Shown here piece after piece: positions 1 through 8,629 of a stretch of 64,000 bases of DNA (its first letter is position 1; every line of letters begins with the position of its first letter). Under the pieces are notes generated by a model. It was not told the DNA's origin, ran no database searches, and saw only the letters and a program-made list of their open reading frames with translations. The position numbers were made by a program, and so were the translations under genes. Source of the DNA: Curtobacterium caseinilyticum (GTDB taxonomy: Bacteria; Actinomycetota; Actinomycetes; Actinomycetales; Microbacteriaceae); NCBI RefSeq assembly GCF_030363035.1, contig NZ_JAUCMN010000001.1:124001-188000 (forward strand). Reading direction: 5' to 3'.

Positions 1-500
1 AGCCGGGCACCGTCACCGACGCCGACGGTGCGCCCGCCGCCGCGGCGGAGGTCGTCGCGACGCCCACCGACCCGGGTGCAGGCAGCGCCGTCTCCACCAC
101 GACGGACGCCGAAGGCGGGTTCGTGCTGACCGGACTGCGACCGTCGACGGAGTACTCGGTCGTCGCCACCGGTGACGACGGCGCCGGCGAACCCGTGGTG
201 GTGACGACGGCCGCCGTCGGGGTGGCCCCCACGTCGCTCGCGGTCGTCGTGCCGGCCGCTGCGGTCCCGCCGACCTCCGGACCGACGCCGACCCCGACCA
301 CGCCGGGCGCACCGGCCCCGAGCACGCCGGGCACGTCGCCGGTCGGGTCGGGCGGGGGCGGGGTCACCGGCGGTGGCGGACTGGCGTTCACCGGTGCCGA
401 GCTCACGCCGGGGCTGGTCGCCGCGGGCGTCCTCGTGCTCCTCGGCGGCGGACTGCTGACCGTCCGGAAGCGCCGTCGCGCCTCGGACCCGCAGGACTGA
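1..500 (+). CDS. Cell-wall-anchored surface protein, C-terminal end (partial)
   Basis: Only the C-terminal part is present; the frame is open from base 3. It begins in a stretch resembling Cna-B/carboxypeptidase-regulatory surface repeats (TDAEGGFVLTGLRPSTEY), continues through a Pro/Thr/Ser-rich spacer and a Gly-rich hinge, and ends with the motif LAFTG (bases 381-395), a hydrophobic span and a KRRR tail. LAxTG plus membrane span plus basic tail is the sorting signal known for class E sortases of high-GC actinobacteria, so the protein is expected to be linked to peptidoglycan. The role of the exported part cannot be judged from this fragment. A hairpin follows the stop codon. Confidence 0.85.
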   Translation, partial: PGTVTDADGAPAAAAEVVATPTDPGAGSAVSTTTDAEGGFVLTGLRPSTEYSVVATGDDGAGEPVVVTTAAVGVAPTSLAVVVPAAAVPPTSGPTPTPTTPGAPAPSTPGTSPVGSGGGGVTGGGGLAFTGAELTPGLVAAGVLVLLGGGLLTVRKRRRASDPQD

Positions 501-505
501 CGACA

Positions 506-556
506 CGACGGGAGCGGGTCGGGCCGGCGCACTGCCGATCCGCCCCGCTCCCGTCG
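506..556. terminator. Inverted repeat after surface protein gene
   Basis: CGACGGGAGCGGG (506-518) is repeated inverted as CCCGCTCCCGTCG (544-556), a perfect 13-base stem around a 25-base loop, just after the stop codon. No T-run follows, as is common in high-GC terminators. The ACGGGAG/CTCCCGT core recurs in other hairpins of this window. Confidence 0.55.
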
Positions 557-726
557 CTCGGCCGTCGGCGACGCGCTCGGCCCGCACCCCCGAGGTCCCA
601 CTACTCGCCGTCCGCGGAACGCCCGGGTCCCGGAAGGCGCCGCGGGGAGCGCCGAGGTGCCGCGATCGTGGAACCTCGACGCCGCCCGAGGCGCCCGCTC
701 CGCTCCGCCCGCCCCAAGCCCGCGCC

Positions 727-2088
727 TCAGCGCTGGCGACGGGTGCGCAGCGACCCGGTGGAGACGGCGACCGACCCGGTCAACGTCTGGATCGCCCGAC
801 TGACCACCGGCACCGAGGTCGTGACGACCGCGAGCGACGAGGTGATCGCCTCGATCGACGACGTCGACAGGTGTTCCTGCGTGTGGGTGTGCACCGGGAA
901 CCCGCGGCGTGCGACGAGCACGACACCGAGCGAGCCGACCAGGACGACGGCCCCGGCGAACGGCAGGTACTGCAGGCCGACGATCCCGAGGGCCTGTCCG
1001 CCGACGGCGGCACCGCCGGCGATCCCGATGTTCGACGCAGCGTTGACGAGCGCGCCGGCGATGTCGGGGGAGACCCCACCCGTGCGGATCGCCGCAGCCA
1101 TGAAGAGCGTGCCGGTGGTGCCGTTCGCCGCCATCCAGACACCCGCGACCGCCATCGTGCCGAGCAGCGACCCGTGCACGAACGGCAGGACGGCGAAGGC
1201 GGCGGCCATCACGGCGACGGCGGCGACGAGGGTCTGCCGCGGCGCCCGGTCGACGAACACCCCCGCGAGCCAGAGTCCGACGACCCCGGTGCCGCCCAGC
1301 ACGAGGAGCGCGCCGCTCACCATGCCCGCGTCGAGCCCCGCGTCGATCGCGTACGGGCCGATGTAGGTGTAGACGACGTAGTGCCCGGCGAACAGCAGCA
1401 GGTCGGCGACGACGACGGACAGCAGTCCGGTCCGGGCCCATGCACGCGGGGAGCCGATGTGCGGCGAAGCGGTCCCGCCGACGCTCGGCAGGAAGGCCAC
1501 GGCGACCACGGCGAGCGCGGCTGCGGCGAGCGCGACGCCACCGACGGCGGGGCGCCACCCGGTGCTCTGCGCCACCCACGTCGCGAGCGGCACGCCGAGC
1601 ACGAAGCCGAGGGAGCTGCCGGAGTAGACGAACGCGATCGCACGCCCGGCCAGGCGCGGCGGCACGATGCGCGTCGCGTACGCCGACGCCACCGAGAAGA
1701 AGAGCGCGTGCGCGACGCCACCGACGACCCGGCCGGCGCAGACGACCGCGAACGTCGGCGCGAGGGCGACCATGACGTTCGACACCGCGTAGCCGACGAG
1801 GGTGGCGACGAGCACCGCCTTGCGGGGGAGCCGCGCGGTGAACGCCGTGAGCGGGAGCGCCAGGACCGCGACCGCCGCTGCGTAGACCGTGACGACGATG
1901 CCCATGCGGGACTCGGAGACCCCGAGGTCGCGGCTCATGGTGCCGAGCAGGCCCACGGGCATCAGCTCGGTCGTGATCGCGAAGAACGTCGCCAGTCCGA
2001 GCACGGCGATGCCGACGACGGACTGGGTGGTGACGGTGATCGGCCGCGTGTTCGTCGACACGGCCGAGGTGGTGGTGTTCGTGGACAC
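727..2088 (-). CDS. MFS transporter, DHA1 drug/sugar exporter-like
   Basis: A 453-residue polytopic membrane protein with about 12 hydrophobic spans, the usual length for the major facilitator superfamily. The first span (VVGIAVLGLATFFAITTELM) with TELMPVGLLG is typical of the DHA1 branch (arabinose-efflux/multidrug exporters), followed by the loop-2/3 region TARLPRKAVL and the motif-C-like GSSLGFVLGVPL in span 5. The frame is open far upstream, but the GTG at 2088 is chosen because GAGGAGG lies 8 bases before it and membrane similarity begins there. Proton-driven efflux is inferred from family; the substrate is unknown. It stands alone, with about 230 bases to the next upstream gene. Confidence 0.85.
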   Translation of the reverse strand: MSTNTTTSAVSTNTRPITVTTQSVVGIAVLGLATFFAITTELMPVGLLGTMSRDLGVSESRMGIVVTVYAAAVAVLALPLTAFTARLPRKAVLVATLVGYAVSNVMVALAPTFAVVCAGRVVGGVAHALFFSVASAYATRIVPPRLAGRAIAFVYSGSSLGFVLGVPLATWVAQSTGWRPAVGGVALAAAALAVVAVAFLPSVGGTASPHIGSPRAWARTGLLSVVVADLLLFAGHYVVYTYIGPYAIDAGLDAGMVSGALLVLGGTGVVGLWLAGVFVDRAPRQTLVAAVAVMAAAFAVLPFVHGSLLGTMAVAGVWMAANGTTGTLFMAAAIRTGGVSPDIAGALVNAASNIGIAGGAAVGGQALGIVGLQYLPFAGAVVLVGSLGVVLVARRGFPVHTHTQEHLSTSSIEAITSSLAVVTTSVPVVSRAIQTLTGSVAVSTGSLRTRRQR

Positions 2089-2318
2089 GCTGCTGACCTC
2101 CTCCGGGGATGCCGGAGCGCGCGTCGGACCGTCGGGGTGACGACGGGGGCGGTGCGCGCTCGCGGTTCGTCGTCCGGACCGGTCGACCCGGACGTGGTGG
2201 TTGTACGACTCCACGGCGAGTGCGCTCGTCCAGTGTTGCACGGCGCGTCCGGATCGCGCGAGTGCGTCACCGGAAGTCCCAGGAGCGCTCCAACGCACTC
2301 CGGACGCGGGGAGCCCGA

Positions 2319-3284
2319 TCAGTTCTCGTTCGTCACGGTCCCCTGCACCGCGCCTCCGCGCACGGTGATGGTCAGCGTGCCGCTCATCGACTGCGCCGAC
2401 AGCGAGACGTTCCCGTGCAGCGCGTCGTCGCGGGGGTAGCACGCGGTCGTCGACTCGAGCCGGTTGGCGGTCGCGACCAGGCAGATGGTCTCGCGGTCGG
2501 TCCCGACGCCGGCCCACACGTTCCAGGGCGTCTCGAACGCGCTGCCGTCGAGGGCGCGGTTCGTGAACACGAGCCGCGTCGTCCGGAGGCTCACCGGCGC
2601 CCCGACGGGCCCCGGCAGCTGGTCCGCGGAGGTCTGGGGGACGTCGAGCAGTTCCTCGAGCGTGACGGTGCCCGGGGTCGGTGTCGTGCTCGGCGCAGCG
2701 ACCTGCTGCCCGGAGGACGTCCCGACCAGCGTGCCCGCCGCGAAGGTCAGGCCGAGGACGGCGAGGGCGCCGAGCGCGATCCAGGCGCGCGGACGCGCGG
2801 TCCAGAGGAGTCCCCGCACGCGCGCCCGCCAGGTGCCCGCCCCGGTCGGGAGGCCCGCCCCGGCCCCGTGGCTCGCCGCACCGTCCGCGTCCCCCGCGTC
2901 GCCCCCGCCCGTCGCGTCCATCGCGATGGTCACGTCCGCTGCATCGCGTCCGCCGACGCCCGGCGCGGTGGCACCCGCCGCCGTGCCGTCGGCCGCGGCC
3001 CTCCCGGTCACGGTGTCGTCGGGTGTCGCGCTCCCGGTCGCCGTCCGCTCGGACCGGACCGCGGCGGTGCCCGCGGGCCAGGACGGTGCGTCGCTCCGGG
3101 CTGGTCCGTCGCTCCGGGCTGGTCTGTCGCTCCGGGCCGGTGCGTCGCTGCGGGCCACCGCACCTGCGGCTGGCATCGCCCGCAGCGCGAGCCGGGCCCG
3201 TGCGGCTTCCTCGGGCGACGACCCGACACCCCACGCGAGTGCTTCGAGCCGTGCCCGTTCCGCTGTGACGTCCTCGTCGGTCAT
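2319..3284 (-). CDS. Hypothetical single-pass membrane protein with hexapeptide repeats
   Basis: A 321-residue protein I do not recognise. The N-terminal third is Ala/Arg/Glu-rich and contains four tandem ARSDxP hexapeptides (about residues 46-69); a low-complexity Ala/Gly/Thr/Asp linker follows. One membrane span (IALGALAVLGLTFAAGTLVG, about residues 169-188) is preceded by RARVRG and RPR, so the N-terminus should be cytoplasmic and the last ~130 residues outside. The outer part has a Ser/Thr/Pro stalk and a compact domain with two cysteines. The architecture resembles membrane anti-sigma factors, but no zinc motif or sigma gene is seen. The ATG at 3284 is preferred over a GTG two codons earlier because GGGAG lies 6 bases before it. 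Confidence 0.6.
   Translation of the reverse strand: MTDEDVTAERARLEALAWGVGSSPEEAARARLALRAMPAAGAVARSDAPARSDRPARSDGPARSDAPSWPAGTAAVRSERTATGSATPDDTVTGRAAADGTAAGATAPGVGGRDAADVTIAMDATGGGDAGDADGAASHGAGAGLPTGAGTWRARVRGLLWTARPRAWIALGALAVLGLTFAAGTLVGTSSGQQVAAPSTTPTPGTVTLEELLDVPQTSADQLPGPVGAPVSLRTTRLVFTNRALDGSAFETPWNVWAGVGTDRETICLVATANRLESTTACYPRDDALHGNVSLSAQSMSGTLTITVRGGAVQGTVTNEN
3084..3155 (-). repeat. 18-base tandem repeat, four copies, within a coding region
   Basis: Four consecutive 18-base units encode ARSDAP, ARSDRP, ARSDGP and ARSDAP. The units differ by only a few bases, which suggests recent slippage and a likely strain-variable copy number. Confidence 0.8.
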
Positions 3285-3381
3285 GCGCACTCCCGGTCCG
3301 GACGCACCGGACGACCCTCATGCTCCCACCGTCCCGCTCCCGCGTCCGCCCGGTTGCGGCGACCGTCCAGAGGCGTGCGGG

Positions 3382-3387
3382 TAGACC
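3382..3387 (+). promoter_or_regulatory. Candidate -10 box, leaderless, for the small acidic protein
   Basis: TAGACC ends 6 bases before the ATG at 3394, and no Shine-Dalgarno sequence is present. Confidence 0.4.
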
Positions 3388-3393
3388 GGGCAC

Positions 3394-3720
3394 ATGACGA
3401 CCGGAACCGACGACGCAGCAACGGCCGACGGGACGGGCACCGGCGTGCCCACCACCCCGCCCACCACCCACCGTGGCGAGGGAGCGGGAGGCGGCGAGGA
3501 CGGCGGCGAGCGGCACGACGCCGTCCGGCACGACGCCGACCCCGAGACCCTCGAGCCGCTCAGCCACGACACGCAGTCCGGCGAGGCCGACTACGTCGCG
3601 ACCAGCCCCGACGGCTCCGGCACCGAGCGGCACGTGCCGACCCCCGACGAGGAACAGGGCCGCGGATCGGAGTACGATCCCGTCGACCAGGGCCCGCAGC
3701 AGGAGGGCCAGGGCGGCTGA
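3394..3720 (+). CDS. Small acidic, probably disordered protein
   Basis: A 108-residue protein without recognisable domain, signal peptide or membrane span. It is rich in Asp, Glu, Gly, Thr and His (for example GGGEDGGERHD and TPDEEQGRGSEYDPVDQG), a composition expected of a disordered cytoplasmic protein. It ends 6 bases before the end of the convergent YidC-like gene. The ATG at 3394 is preceded by a candidate -10 box rather than a ribosome site. That it is a real gene rests on its neat fit between neighbours and a start compatible with leaderless expression; no function can be given. Confidence 0.5.
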   Translation: MTTGTDDAATADGTGTGVPTTPPTTHRGEGAGGGEDGGERHDAVRHDADPETLEPLSHDTQSGEADYVATSPDGSGTERHVPTPDEEQGRGSEYDPVDQGPQQEGQGG

Positions 3721-3726
3721 TCCGCG

Positions 3727-4464
3727 TCAGCGCAACAGACGGCGCAGCACGGCGCGCTCCCCGAGGGACCACACGGCGCTCGTGACGACGTACAGCGTCG
3801 CCGCCAGCGGCACGACCGCGGCGAACACGACGGACACGAACGGGACCCAGCGGGCGGACGCCGCCGCGACGCCGCTGCCGGGCGCGCCCACCGGGGGTGC
3901 CTCCACGGGGTTCCACCGGAGGCCGGCACGCCGGGCCAGCTCGACCGTCACGGCGAGCAGCGCCAGGAGCACGAGCACGATCCACGCCTGCGTCCAGAGC
4001 GGCGACGTGAGCACCACGAGCAGCGACTGGCCGAGCGGGATCCCGACGAGCGTCGCACCGAGCAGGGCGTTGACGACACCGTCGATCGTGGCGTGGGTGA
4101 ACAGTGCGTACACGAGCGAGAGCACCGGAGCCTGCGCGAGCACCGGCAGGCACCCCGCGAGCGGCGACACCCGCTCCGACGTGTACAGGCGCTGCACCGC
4201 CTCCTGCAGTCGGCGGGTGTCGTGGCCGTACCGGCGTCGGAGCGCGGCGAGCTGCGGGGCGAGACGACGGCGGTCCCGTTCCGCCCGGATCTGCAGCACG
4301 GCGAGCGGGACGAGTGCGAGCCGGACGGCGAGGGTGAGCAGGACGACCGCGAGCGCGGCCGCGGCGCCGCCGGCGACGGGGGAGAGCCCCGCGGTCAGCG
4401 TGGTGAGCAGGTCGGCGCCGGCGTGCAGCAGGCTCCCGACGACGGGCAGGGTGGTGATGTCCAT
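3727..4464 (-). CDS. YidC/Oxa1-family membrane protein insertase, short second-copy type
   Basis: A 245-residue polytopic protein of the YidC/Oxa1 insertase family, which helps membrane proteins enter the bilayer. Typical elements are the basic cytoplasmic loop after the first long span (QIRAERDRRRLAPQLAALRR, then RRLQEAVQRLY), the stretch VSPLAGCLPVLAQAPVLSLVYALF and two C-terminal spans. It is shorter than the housekeeping YidC, which in actinobacteria lies near rnpA and dnaA, so this is probably an accessory copy. The ATG at 4464 gives the usual N-terminus (MDITTLPVVGSLLHAG); longer frames add a Pro/Arg-rich leader. It lies 56 bases after the DUF6412 gene and is probably cotranscribed with it. 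Confidence 0.8.
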   Translation of the reverse strand: MDITTLPVVGSLLHAGADLLTTLTAGLSPVAGGAAAALAVVLLTLAVRLALVPLAVLQIRAERDRRRLAPQLAALRRRYGHDTRRLQEAVQRLYTSERVSPLAGCLPVLAQAPVLSLVYALFTHATIDGVVNALLGATLVGIPLGQSLLVVLTSPLWTQAWIVLVLLALLAVTVELARRAGLRWNPVEAPPVGAPGSGVAAASARWVPFVSVVFAAVVPLAATLYVVTSAVWSLGERAVLRRLLR

Positions 4465-4520
4465 GACGATCCGTTCGGTGGAGGGGTACGCGGTCACGTG
4501 ACCCGACCACACGCCGGCGG

Positions 4521-4811
4521 TCAGGTCGGCAGCGCCGCTCCCGGGGCACGGGACCGCACCTGGCCGTCGGCGTCGGGGTGGCTCCACGCGATGCGCGTCG
4601 GCCGGTCCGCCGCCGCGCCGGGTGCCCCGGCACGGGTCGGATCGGCGTCGAGGCCGAACGCCGTCGCGAGCAGCCGCACGACGAGCACCGTCGCCGCGAC
4701 CGCGGCCAGGCCGAGGGCGGCCACGGCGAGCAGCGGCGCTGGCGCGACCACCGAGGCATCGCCGAGCTGCAGCGCGGCGAGCGCGCGGAGCAGCAGTTCG
4801 ACGACGGTCAT
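4521..4811 (-). CDS. DUF6412-type small membrane protein
   Basis: A 96-residue protein with two hydrophobic spans (LLLRALAALQLGDASVV and LLAVAALGLAAVAATVLVVR) and a polar tail ending WSHPDADGQVRSRAPGA. This tail, with the pattern DPDAxGxxRxRAPG, is what I recall as characteristic of DUF6412, found in actinobacteria next to a short YidC. Its start lies 9 bases after a candidate -10 box and it precedes the insertase gene. I infer that the two work together, perhaps as a small partner of the insertase; the function is not established. Confidence 0.65.
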   Translation of the reverse strand: MTVVELLLRALAALQLGDASVVAPAPLLAVAALGLAAVAATVLVVRLLATAFGLDADPTRAGAPGAAADRPTRIAWSHPDADGQVRSRAPGAALPT

Positions 4812-4820
4812 GGTCCGTTC

Positions 4821-4826
4821 AGCGTA
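4821..4826 (-). promoter_or_regulatory. Candidate -10 box for the DUF6412-yidC pair
   Basis: On the minus strand TACGCT ends 9 bases before the ATG at 4811, giving at most a two- or three-base leader. Confidence 0.4.
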
Positions 4827-4865
4827 ACCTCCGCGTGCCGCCGTCGACGGTCGGGTGCGGACGGG

Positions 4866-4871
4866 CAGGAT
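4866..4871 (+). promoter_or_regulatory. Candidate -10 box, leaderless, for ybaK
   Basis: CAGGAT ends 7 bases before the ATG at 4879. A GCAGG inside the spacer could instead act as a very close ribosome site. Confidence 0.35.
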
Positions 4872-4878
4872 CGCAGGC

Positions 4879-5364
4879 ATGACCGCAGGATCGCCGAGCA
4901 CCCCAGCGACCCTCGCCCTCGAGCGGGCGGGGGTCCCGTTCACGCCGCACGTCTACGAGCACCACGAGACCGCGACGAACTTCGGCGAGGAGGCCGCCGC
5001 TGCCCTCGGCCTCCGCGAGGAACAGGTGTTCAAGACGCTCGTGGTGTCGGTCGACGGCCAGCTCGCGGTCGCGGTCGTCCCGGTCGCCAACCGCCTCGAC
5101 CTCAAGGCGATCGCCGCAGCGCTCGGCGGCAAGAAGGCGACGCTCGCCCAGCCGGCCCTGGCGGAGAAGCGCACCGGCTACGTCGTCGGCGGGATCAGCC
5201 CCGTCGGACAGCGGACGCCGTTGCGCACCGTCGTCGACGAGTCCGCCCTGACCTACCCGAGCATCTTCGTCTCGGGTGGTCGTCGCGGCTTCGACATCGA
5301 GGTCGCCCCCGCGGACCTCGTGCGGGTCACCGAGGCGTCCACCGCGCCCATCGCCCGGACCTGA
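4879..5364 (+). CDS. ybaK: Cys-tRNA(Pro)/Cys-tRNA(Cys) deacylase, YbaK type
   Basis: A 161-residue single-domain protein of the YbaK/EbsC trans-editing family, which hydrolyses Cys-tRNA(Pro) made in error by prolyl-tRNA synthetase. Family marks are the N-terminal [20 protein letters not shown], the substrate-pocket lysine in [30 protein letters not shown], and the Gly-rich loop [21 protein letters not shown]. Length is normal. The start at 4879 omits nine upstream codons that would precede the conserved part. It is a lone gene between the divergent DUF6412 gene and the clp gene. Confidence 0.88.
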   Translation: MTAGSPSTPATLALERAGVPFTPHVYEHHETATNFGEEAAAALGLREEQVFKTLVVSVDGQLAVAVVPVANRLDLKAIAAALGGKKATLAQPALAEKRTGYVVGGISPVGQRTPLRTVVDESALTYPSIFVSGGRRGFDIEVAPADLVRVTEASTAPIART

Positions 5365-5422
5365 GTCGGCCCGACGCAACTTCTTCCGTCCACCGGGAAT
5401 GACGCGGGCCGCCCTGCGTTGC

Positions 5423-5443
5423 ATTGAGTCGAAGGCACTCAAG
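5423..5443. promoter_or_regulatory. HAIR-type operator (HspR site) upstream of clp
   Basis: ATTGAGT (5423-5429), seven bases, then ACTCAAG (5437-5443). The HspR-associated inverted repeat of actinobacteria is CTTGAGT-N7-ACTCAAG, so this differs at one base. It ends 16 bases before the start codon, a good place for repression of the clp gene under non-stress conditions. Confidence 0.75.
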
Positions 5444-5459
5444 TTCCCAGGAGGTCCCG

Positions 5460-8060
5460 TTGCCAGAGACGTTCGGCCCGACCAGCGGCAGTGACTCGTT
5501 CGACGAGTTCCTCGCGCGACTCCTCGCGGCCCAGAGCACCGGCGCCCAGCGATCCGTACCGCTGGGACGCCCGGTCGACATCACGCGGCTGCTGAGCCGC
5601 CGCACCCACGAGGTGCTCCAGCGCACGGCGGAGTACGCCGTCGAGCAGGGGCAGCACGAGGTGGACGCGCTGCACATCCTGCACGTGCTCGTCCGCACCG
5701 ACCCGTTCACCGCGGTGCTCCGGCACGCCGGCGTCGACCCGGAGCAGTTCGCCGACGAGGTCGAGCAGCGCCTGCCGATGGCGCGCGCCGCACGTCCCGA
5801 GCAGTCCGGTCGGCCCGCGCTGACCGCCACCGCGCAGCGGATCCTGCTCGAGGCCACCCAGGCCGCGCGCGGCTTCGGCAGCACGTACACCGATCCCGAG
5901 CACGTGTTCTTCGCGCTCGTCATGGACCAGGACACCGTCACCGGGCAGCTGCTCGCGAGTGCCGGCGTCACGCCGCAGGTCATGCAGGACCACGCCCAGC
6001 AGGCCGCGGCCGCAGCACGAGAGGGACGCCCGATGCCCGGCACCGACCAGACCACGACCGCGGACGGAGCCCGGTCCGACACCCCGACGCTCGACCAGTT
6101 CGGCACCGACCTCACCGAGCGCGCCCGGCAGGGTGGCATCGACCCGGTGATCGGCCGCGCCGACGAGATCGAGCAGACCGTCGAGATCCTGCTCCGCCGC
6201 ACCAAGAACAACCCCGTGCTCATCGGCGAGCCCGGCGTCGGCAAGACCGCGATCGTCGAGGGCCTCGCCCAGCGCATCGCCGATGGCGACGTCCCCTCGC
6301 TCCTGCAGGGCAAGCGGGTCGTCGCGCTCGACCTCGCCGGGATGCTCTCCGGCACGCGCTACCGCGGCGACTTCGAGGAGCGCCTGACGACGGCGATGGA
6401 CGAGATCGCCGCGCACGCCGACGAGCTCATCGTCTTCGTCGACGAGCTCCACACCGTCGTCGGCGCCGGTGGCGGTGGCGAGGGTGGATCGATGGATGCC
6501 GGCAACATCCTCAAGCCACGCCTCGCGCGCGGTGACCTGCACCTCGTCGGCGCGACGACGCTGAACGAGTACCGCCGGATCGAGAAGGACGCCGCGCTCG
6601 AGCGCCGCTTCCAGCCGGTGACGGTGGGGGAGCCGAGCGTCGAGGACGCGGTCGCGATCCTCACCGGCCTCGCGCCCCGCTACGCCGAGCACCACGACGT
6701 CACCTACACGCCCGAGGCGCTCCGTGCCGCGGTCGAGCTGTCGCACCGCTACGTCACCGACCGCCACCTGCCGGACAAGGCCATCGACCTCGTCGACCAG
6801 GCCGGCGCACGTCGTCGGCTCGCCCTGTCGGGCGACGTGGACGTCGAGGCGCTGCGTGACCAGATCATCACGCTGACCGCGTCGAAGGACGCGGCGGTCG
6901 CCGAGGAGCACTACGAGGAGGCGTCGCGTCTGCGCGACGAGATCGACGGACTGGAGGCGCGGATCACCGCCGCCTCGCAGGGTGACGCTGGTCGCGCCTC
7001 CCGTCCGACCCCGGCCGACCGCGTGATCACGGAGGCCGACGTCGCGGAGGTGGTGTCCCGCGCGACCGGCATCCCCGCGACGCGCCTGACGCAGGGCGAC
7101 CGCACCCGCCTGGCCGCACTCGAGGACGAGCTCCACGAGCGCGTCGTCGGGCAGGACGACGCGGTGCGCGCCGTCGCGACCGCCGTCCGGCGCAGCCGGA
7201 CCGGCATGGGCGACCCGCGTCGTCCGGTGGGCAGCTTCCTGTTCCTCGGTCCGACCGGTGTCGGCAAGACCGAACTCGCGAAGGCCCTGGCCGGGTCGCT
7301 GTTCGGCGACGAGTCGGCGATGCTCCGATTCGACATGAGCGAGTTCGGCGAACGCCACACGGTCTCGCGGCTCGTCGGTGCCCCTCCCGGGTACGTCGGG
7401 TACGACGAGGCCGGGCAGCTCACCGAGCGCGTCCGTCGGAACCCGTACTCGGTGATCCTGCTCGACGAGGTCGAGAAGGCCCACCCGGACGTGTTCAACC
7501 TGCTGCTGCAGGTGCTCGACGACGGTCGTCTCACGGACGGGCAGGGCCGCACGGTCGACTTCCGGAACACGGTCGTGATCATGACGTCGAACATCGGGTC
7601 CGAGTTCCTCGCGTCGCGCTCCGGCGCCCTCGGGTTCTCGGCGGTCGGATCGACCGACGGCTACGCCGAGGACGACCTGCGCGCGCGGGTGATGGGCAAG
7701 CTCCGCGAGGCCATGCGGCCGGAGTTCATCAACCGCATCGACGACATCGTGCTGTTCCGCAAGCTCGAGCGCTCCCAGCTCCGGTCGATCGTGGACCTGC
7801 TGCTGCAGGACACCGCGCTCCGGCTGCTCGCGCAGGACATGTCGCTGTCGGTGTCCGACGCGGCGACCGACTGGCTCGCCGAGCACGGCTACGAGCCCGA
7901 GTACGGCGCCCGACCCCTCCGTCGGCTCATCCAGCGCGAGGTCGACGACCGGATCGCGACCCTCGTGGTCGAGGAGCGGGTGCACCGCGGCGACACCGTC
8001 CGGATCGACGTCGTCGACGACGCGCTCGTCGCCCGGGTCGAGGAGTCCGCGACGGTCTAG
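5460..8060 (+). CDS. ClpC-type AAA+ unfoldase, ATP-dependent Clp protease ATP-binding subunit
   Basis: An 866-residue Hsp100 protein that unfolds substrates, normally feeding them to ClpP. Order of parts: a Clp_N double repeat (about 25-175), AAA-1 with Walker A GEPGVGKT (256-263) and [15 protein letters not shown], a short middle domain ([20 protein letters not shown], about 475-500) of ClpC rather than long ClpB type, AAA-2 with Walker A GPTGVGKT (597-604) and [20 protein letters not shown], and the C-terminal D2-small domain. Translation should begin at TTG 5460, five bases after AGGAGG (5449-5454). An HspR-like operator lies just upstream and a strong terminator just downstream, so it is a single-gene heat-shock unit. 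The main ClpC of actinobacteria is usually controlled by ClgR, so this may be a second, stress-dedicated paralogue. Confidence 0.88.
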   Translation: MPETFGPTSGSDSFDEFLARLLAAQSTGAQRSVPLGRPVDITRLLSRRTHEVLQRTAEYAVEQGQHEVDALHILHVLVRTDPFTAVLRHAGVDPEQFADEVEQRLPMARAARPEQSGRPALTATAQRILLEATQAARGFGSTYTDPEHVFFALVMDQDTVTGQLLASAGVTPQVMQDHAQQAAAAAREGRPMPGTDQTTTADGARSDTPTLDQFGTDLTERARQGGIDPVIGRADEIEQTVEILLRRTKNNPVLIGEPGVGKTAIVEGLAQRIADGDVPSLLQGKRVVALDLAGMLSGTRYRGDFEERLTTAMDEIAAHADELIVFVDELHTVVGAGGGGEGGSMDAGNILKPRLARGDLHLVGATTLNEYRRIEKDAALERRFQPVTVGEPSVEDAVAILTGLAPRYAEHHDVTYTPEALRAAVELSHRYVTDRHLPDKAIDLVDQAGARRRLALSGDVDVEALRDQIITLTASKDAAVAEEHYEEASRLRDEIDGLEARITAASQGDAGRASRPTPADRVITEADVAEVVSRATGIPATRLTQGDRTRLAALEDELHERVVGQDDAVRAVATAVRRSRTGMGDPRRPVGSFLFLGPTGVGKTELAKALAGSLFGDESAMLRFDMSEFGERHTVSRLVGAPPGYVGYDEAGQLTERVRRNPYSVILLDEVEKAHPDVFNLLLQVLDDGRLTDGQGRTVDFRNTVVIMTSNIGSEFLASRSGALGFSAVGSTDGYAEDDLRARVMGKLREAMRPEFINRIDDIVLFRKLERSQLRSIVDLLLQDTALRLLAQDMSLSVSDAATDWLAEHGYEPEYGARPLRRLIQREVDDRIATLVVEERVHRGDTVRIDVVDDALVARVEESATV

Positions 8061-8071
8061 TCAGTGCGTCG

Positions 8072-8110
8072 AGAACGGCCCCGGTACCGAATCGGTACCG
8101 GGGCCGTTCT
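8072..8110. terminator. Strong terminator hairpin after clp
   Basis: A perfect 18-base stem (8072-8089 with 8093-8110) around a three-base loop, starting 11 bases after the clp stop codon. The stem sequence begins AGAACGGCCCCGG and its right arm ends in GTTCT. Confidence 0.85.
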
Positions 8111-8152
8111 GCGTGTCCGGGAATGCAATCCAGACCGATTCCGGAGAATGGG

Positions 8153-8182
8153 TTGCGGGCGCGTTGGGAATGTGGATAGTGT
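8153..8182 (+). promoter_or_regulatory. Candidate promoter upstream of mini-ORF
   Basis: TTGCGG (8153-8158) and TAGTGT (8177-8182) are separated by 18 bases. Transcription would start near 8189, giving a leader of about 40 bases before the mini-ORF at 8228. Confidence 0.4.
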
Positions 8183-8227
8183 TCACGAGCACGCCAGTCA
8201 GCACGAGACCGAGAGAGGGGGCTGACC

Positions 8228-8299
8228 ATGTTCATGACCACGACGACTCCGTTCCGTGGGATCCGTGGGACCAGCTGGACCTCCCTCCTGGTCCGCTGA
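8228..8299 (+). CDS. Possible 23-residue leader peptide
   Basis: ATG at 8228 follows a purine-rich ribosome site (GAGAGAGGGGG, 8211-8221) at good distance and opens a 23-codon frame starting MFMTTTTPFRG and ending SLLVR, then TGA. A candidate promoter lies 46 bases upstream. A very short frame with a strong ribosome site, followed by about 330 bases of untranslated sequence before the next gene, looks like a leader peptide, but no attenuator codon run is visible. Whether it is translated is unknown. Confidence 0.35.
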   Translation: MFMTTTTPFRGIRGTSWTSLLVR

Positions 8300-8629
8300 C
8301 CTCGGGCGTTCCGCACCGGTCGACACCTGCCGTCCCCGCCTCGTCGGGGTCCGCTGCACCTGCTCGCGTTCCGCGTCCGATCTCCGCTCAGCGGGTCTGA
8401 TCGGCCCGCGGAGAATACGCGCTGACGGTCGCACCGGAAACGGCTGACCCTGCGGCGCCTACGTCCTCGGATCGTCATTCCTCGTTCCGTTCCGGAACCG
8501 TTGCGGAATGCACCCCGTTGCATTCCTGCATTCTCCGTGCGCCCGTTCTCCGGGTGCCTTCGCCGTGCCCGCAACCCGGGTCGGTCCGTCGCGCCCGGTC
8601 CCGGGCGTCCTGCTCGAAAGCGAACCACC
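8300..8629. other. Non-coding stretch between mini-ORF and small basic protein
   Basis: No convincing gene is seen. The stretch contains short dyads (around 8392-8415 and at 8505-8526) and a locally lower GC content around 8470-8530 with several CATTCC/GGAATG words. It could be a long structured 5' leader of the gene at 8630. Confidence 0.4.
8505..8526. repeat. Perfect 8-base dyad
   Basis: GGAATGCA (8505-8512) and TGCATTCC (8519-8526) flank a six-base centre about 100 bases before the small gene at 8630. GGAATGCA also occurs singly at about 8120. It may be an operator or an RNA hairpin. Confidence 0.4.

Noticed and set aside
2089..3633. Upstream extension of the MFS frame to 968 codons
   Set aside because: The added part is Arg/Gly-rich, runs through a neighbouring gene in another frame, and a good ribosome site marks the start at 2088.
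5439..7985. 848-codon open frame opposite clp
   Set aside because: Its translation is Arg/Gly/Asp/Val-rich without domains and mirrors the GC-rich third positions of the Clp gene; a shadow frame.
8113..8400. 95-codon frame after the clp terminator
   Set aside because: No ribosome site, runs across the candidate promoter, and its composition is like the shadow frames; the mini-ORF at 8228 in another frame has better signals.
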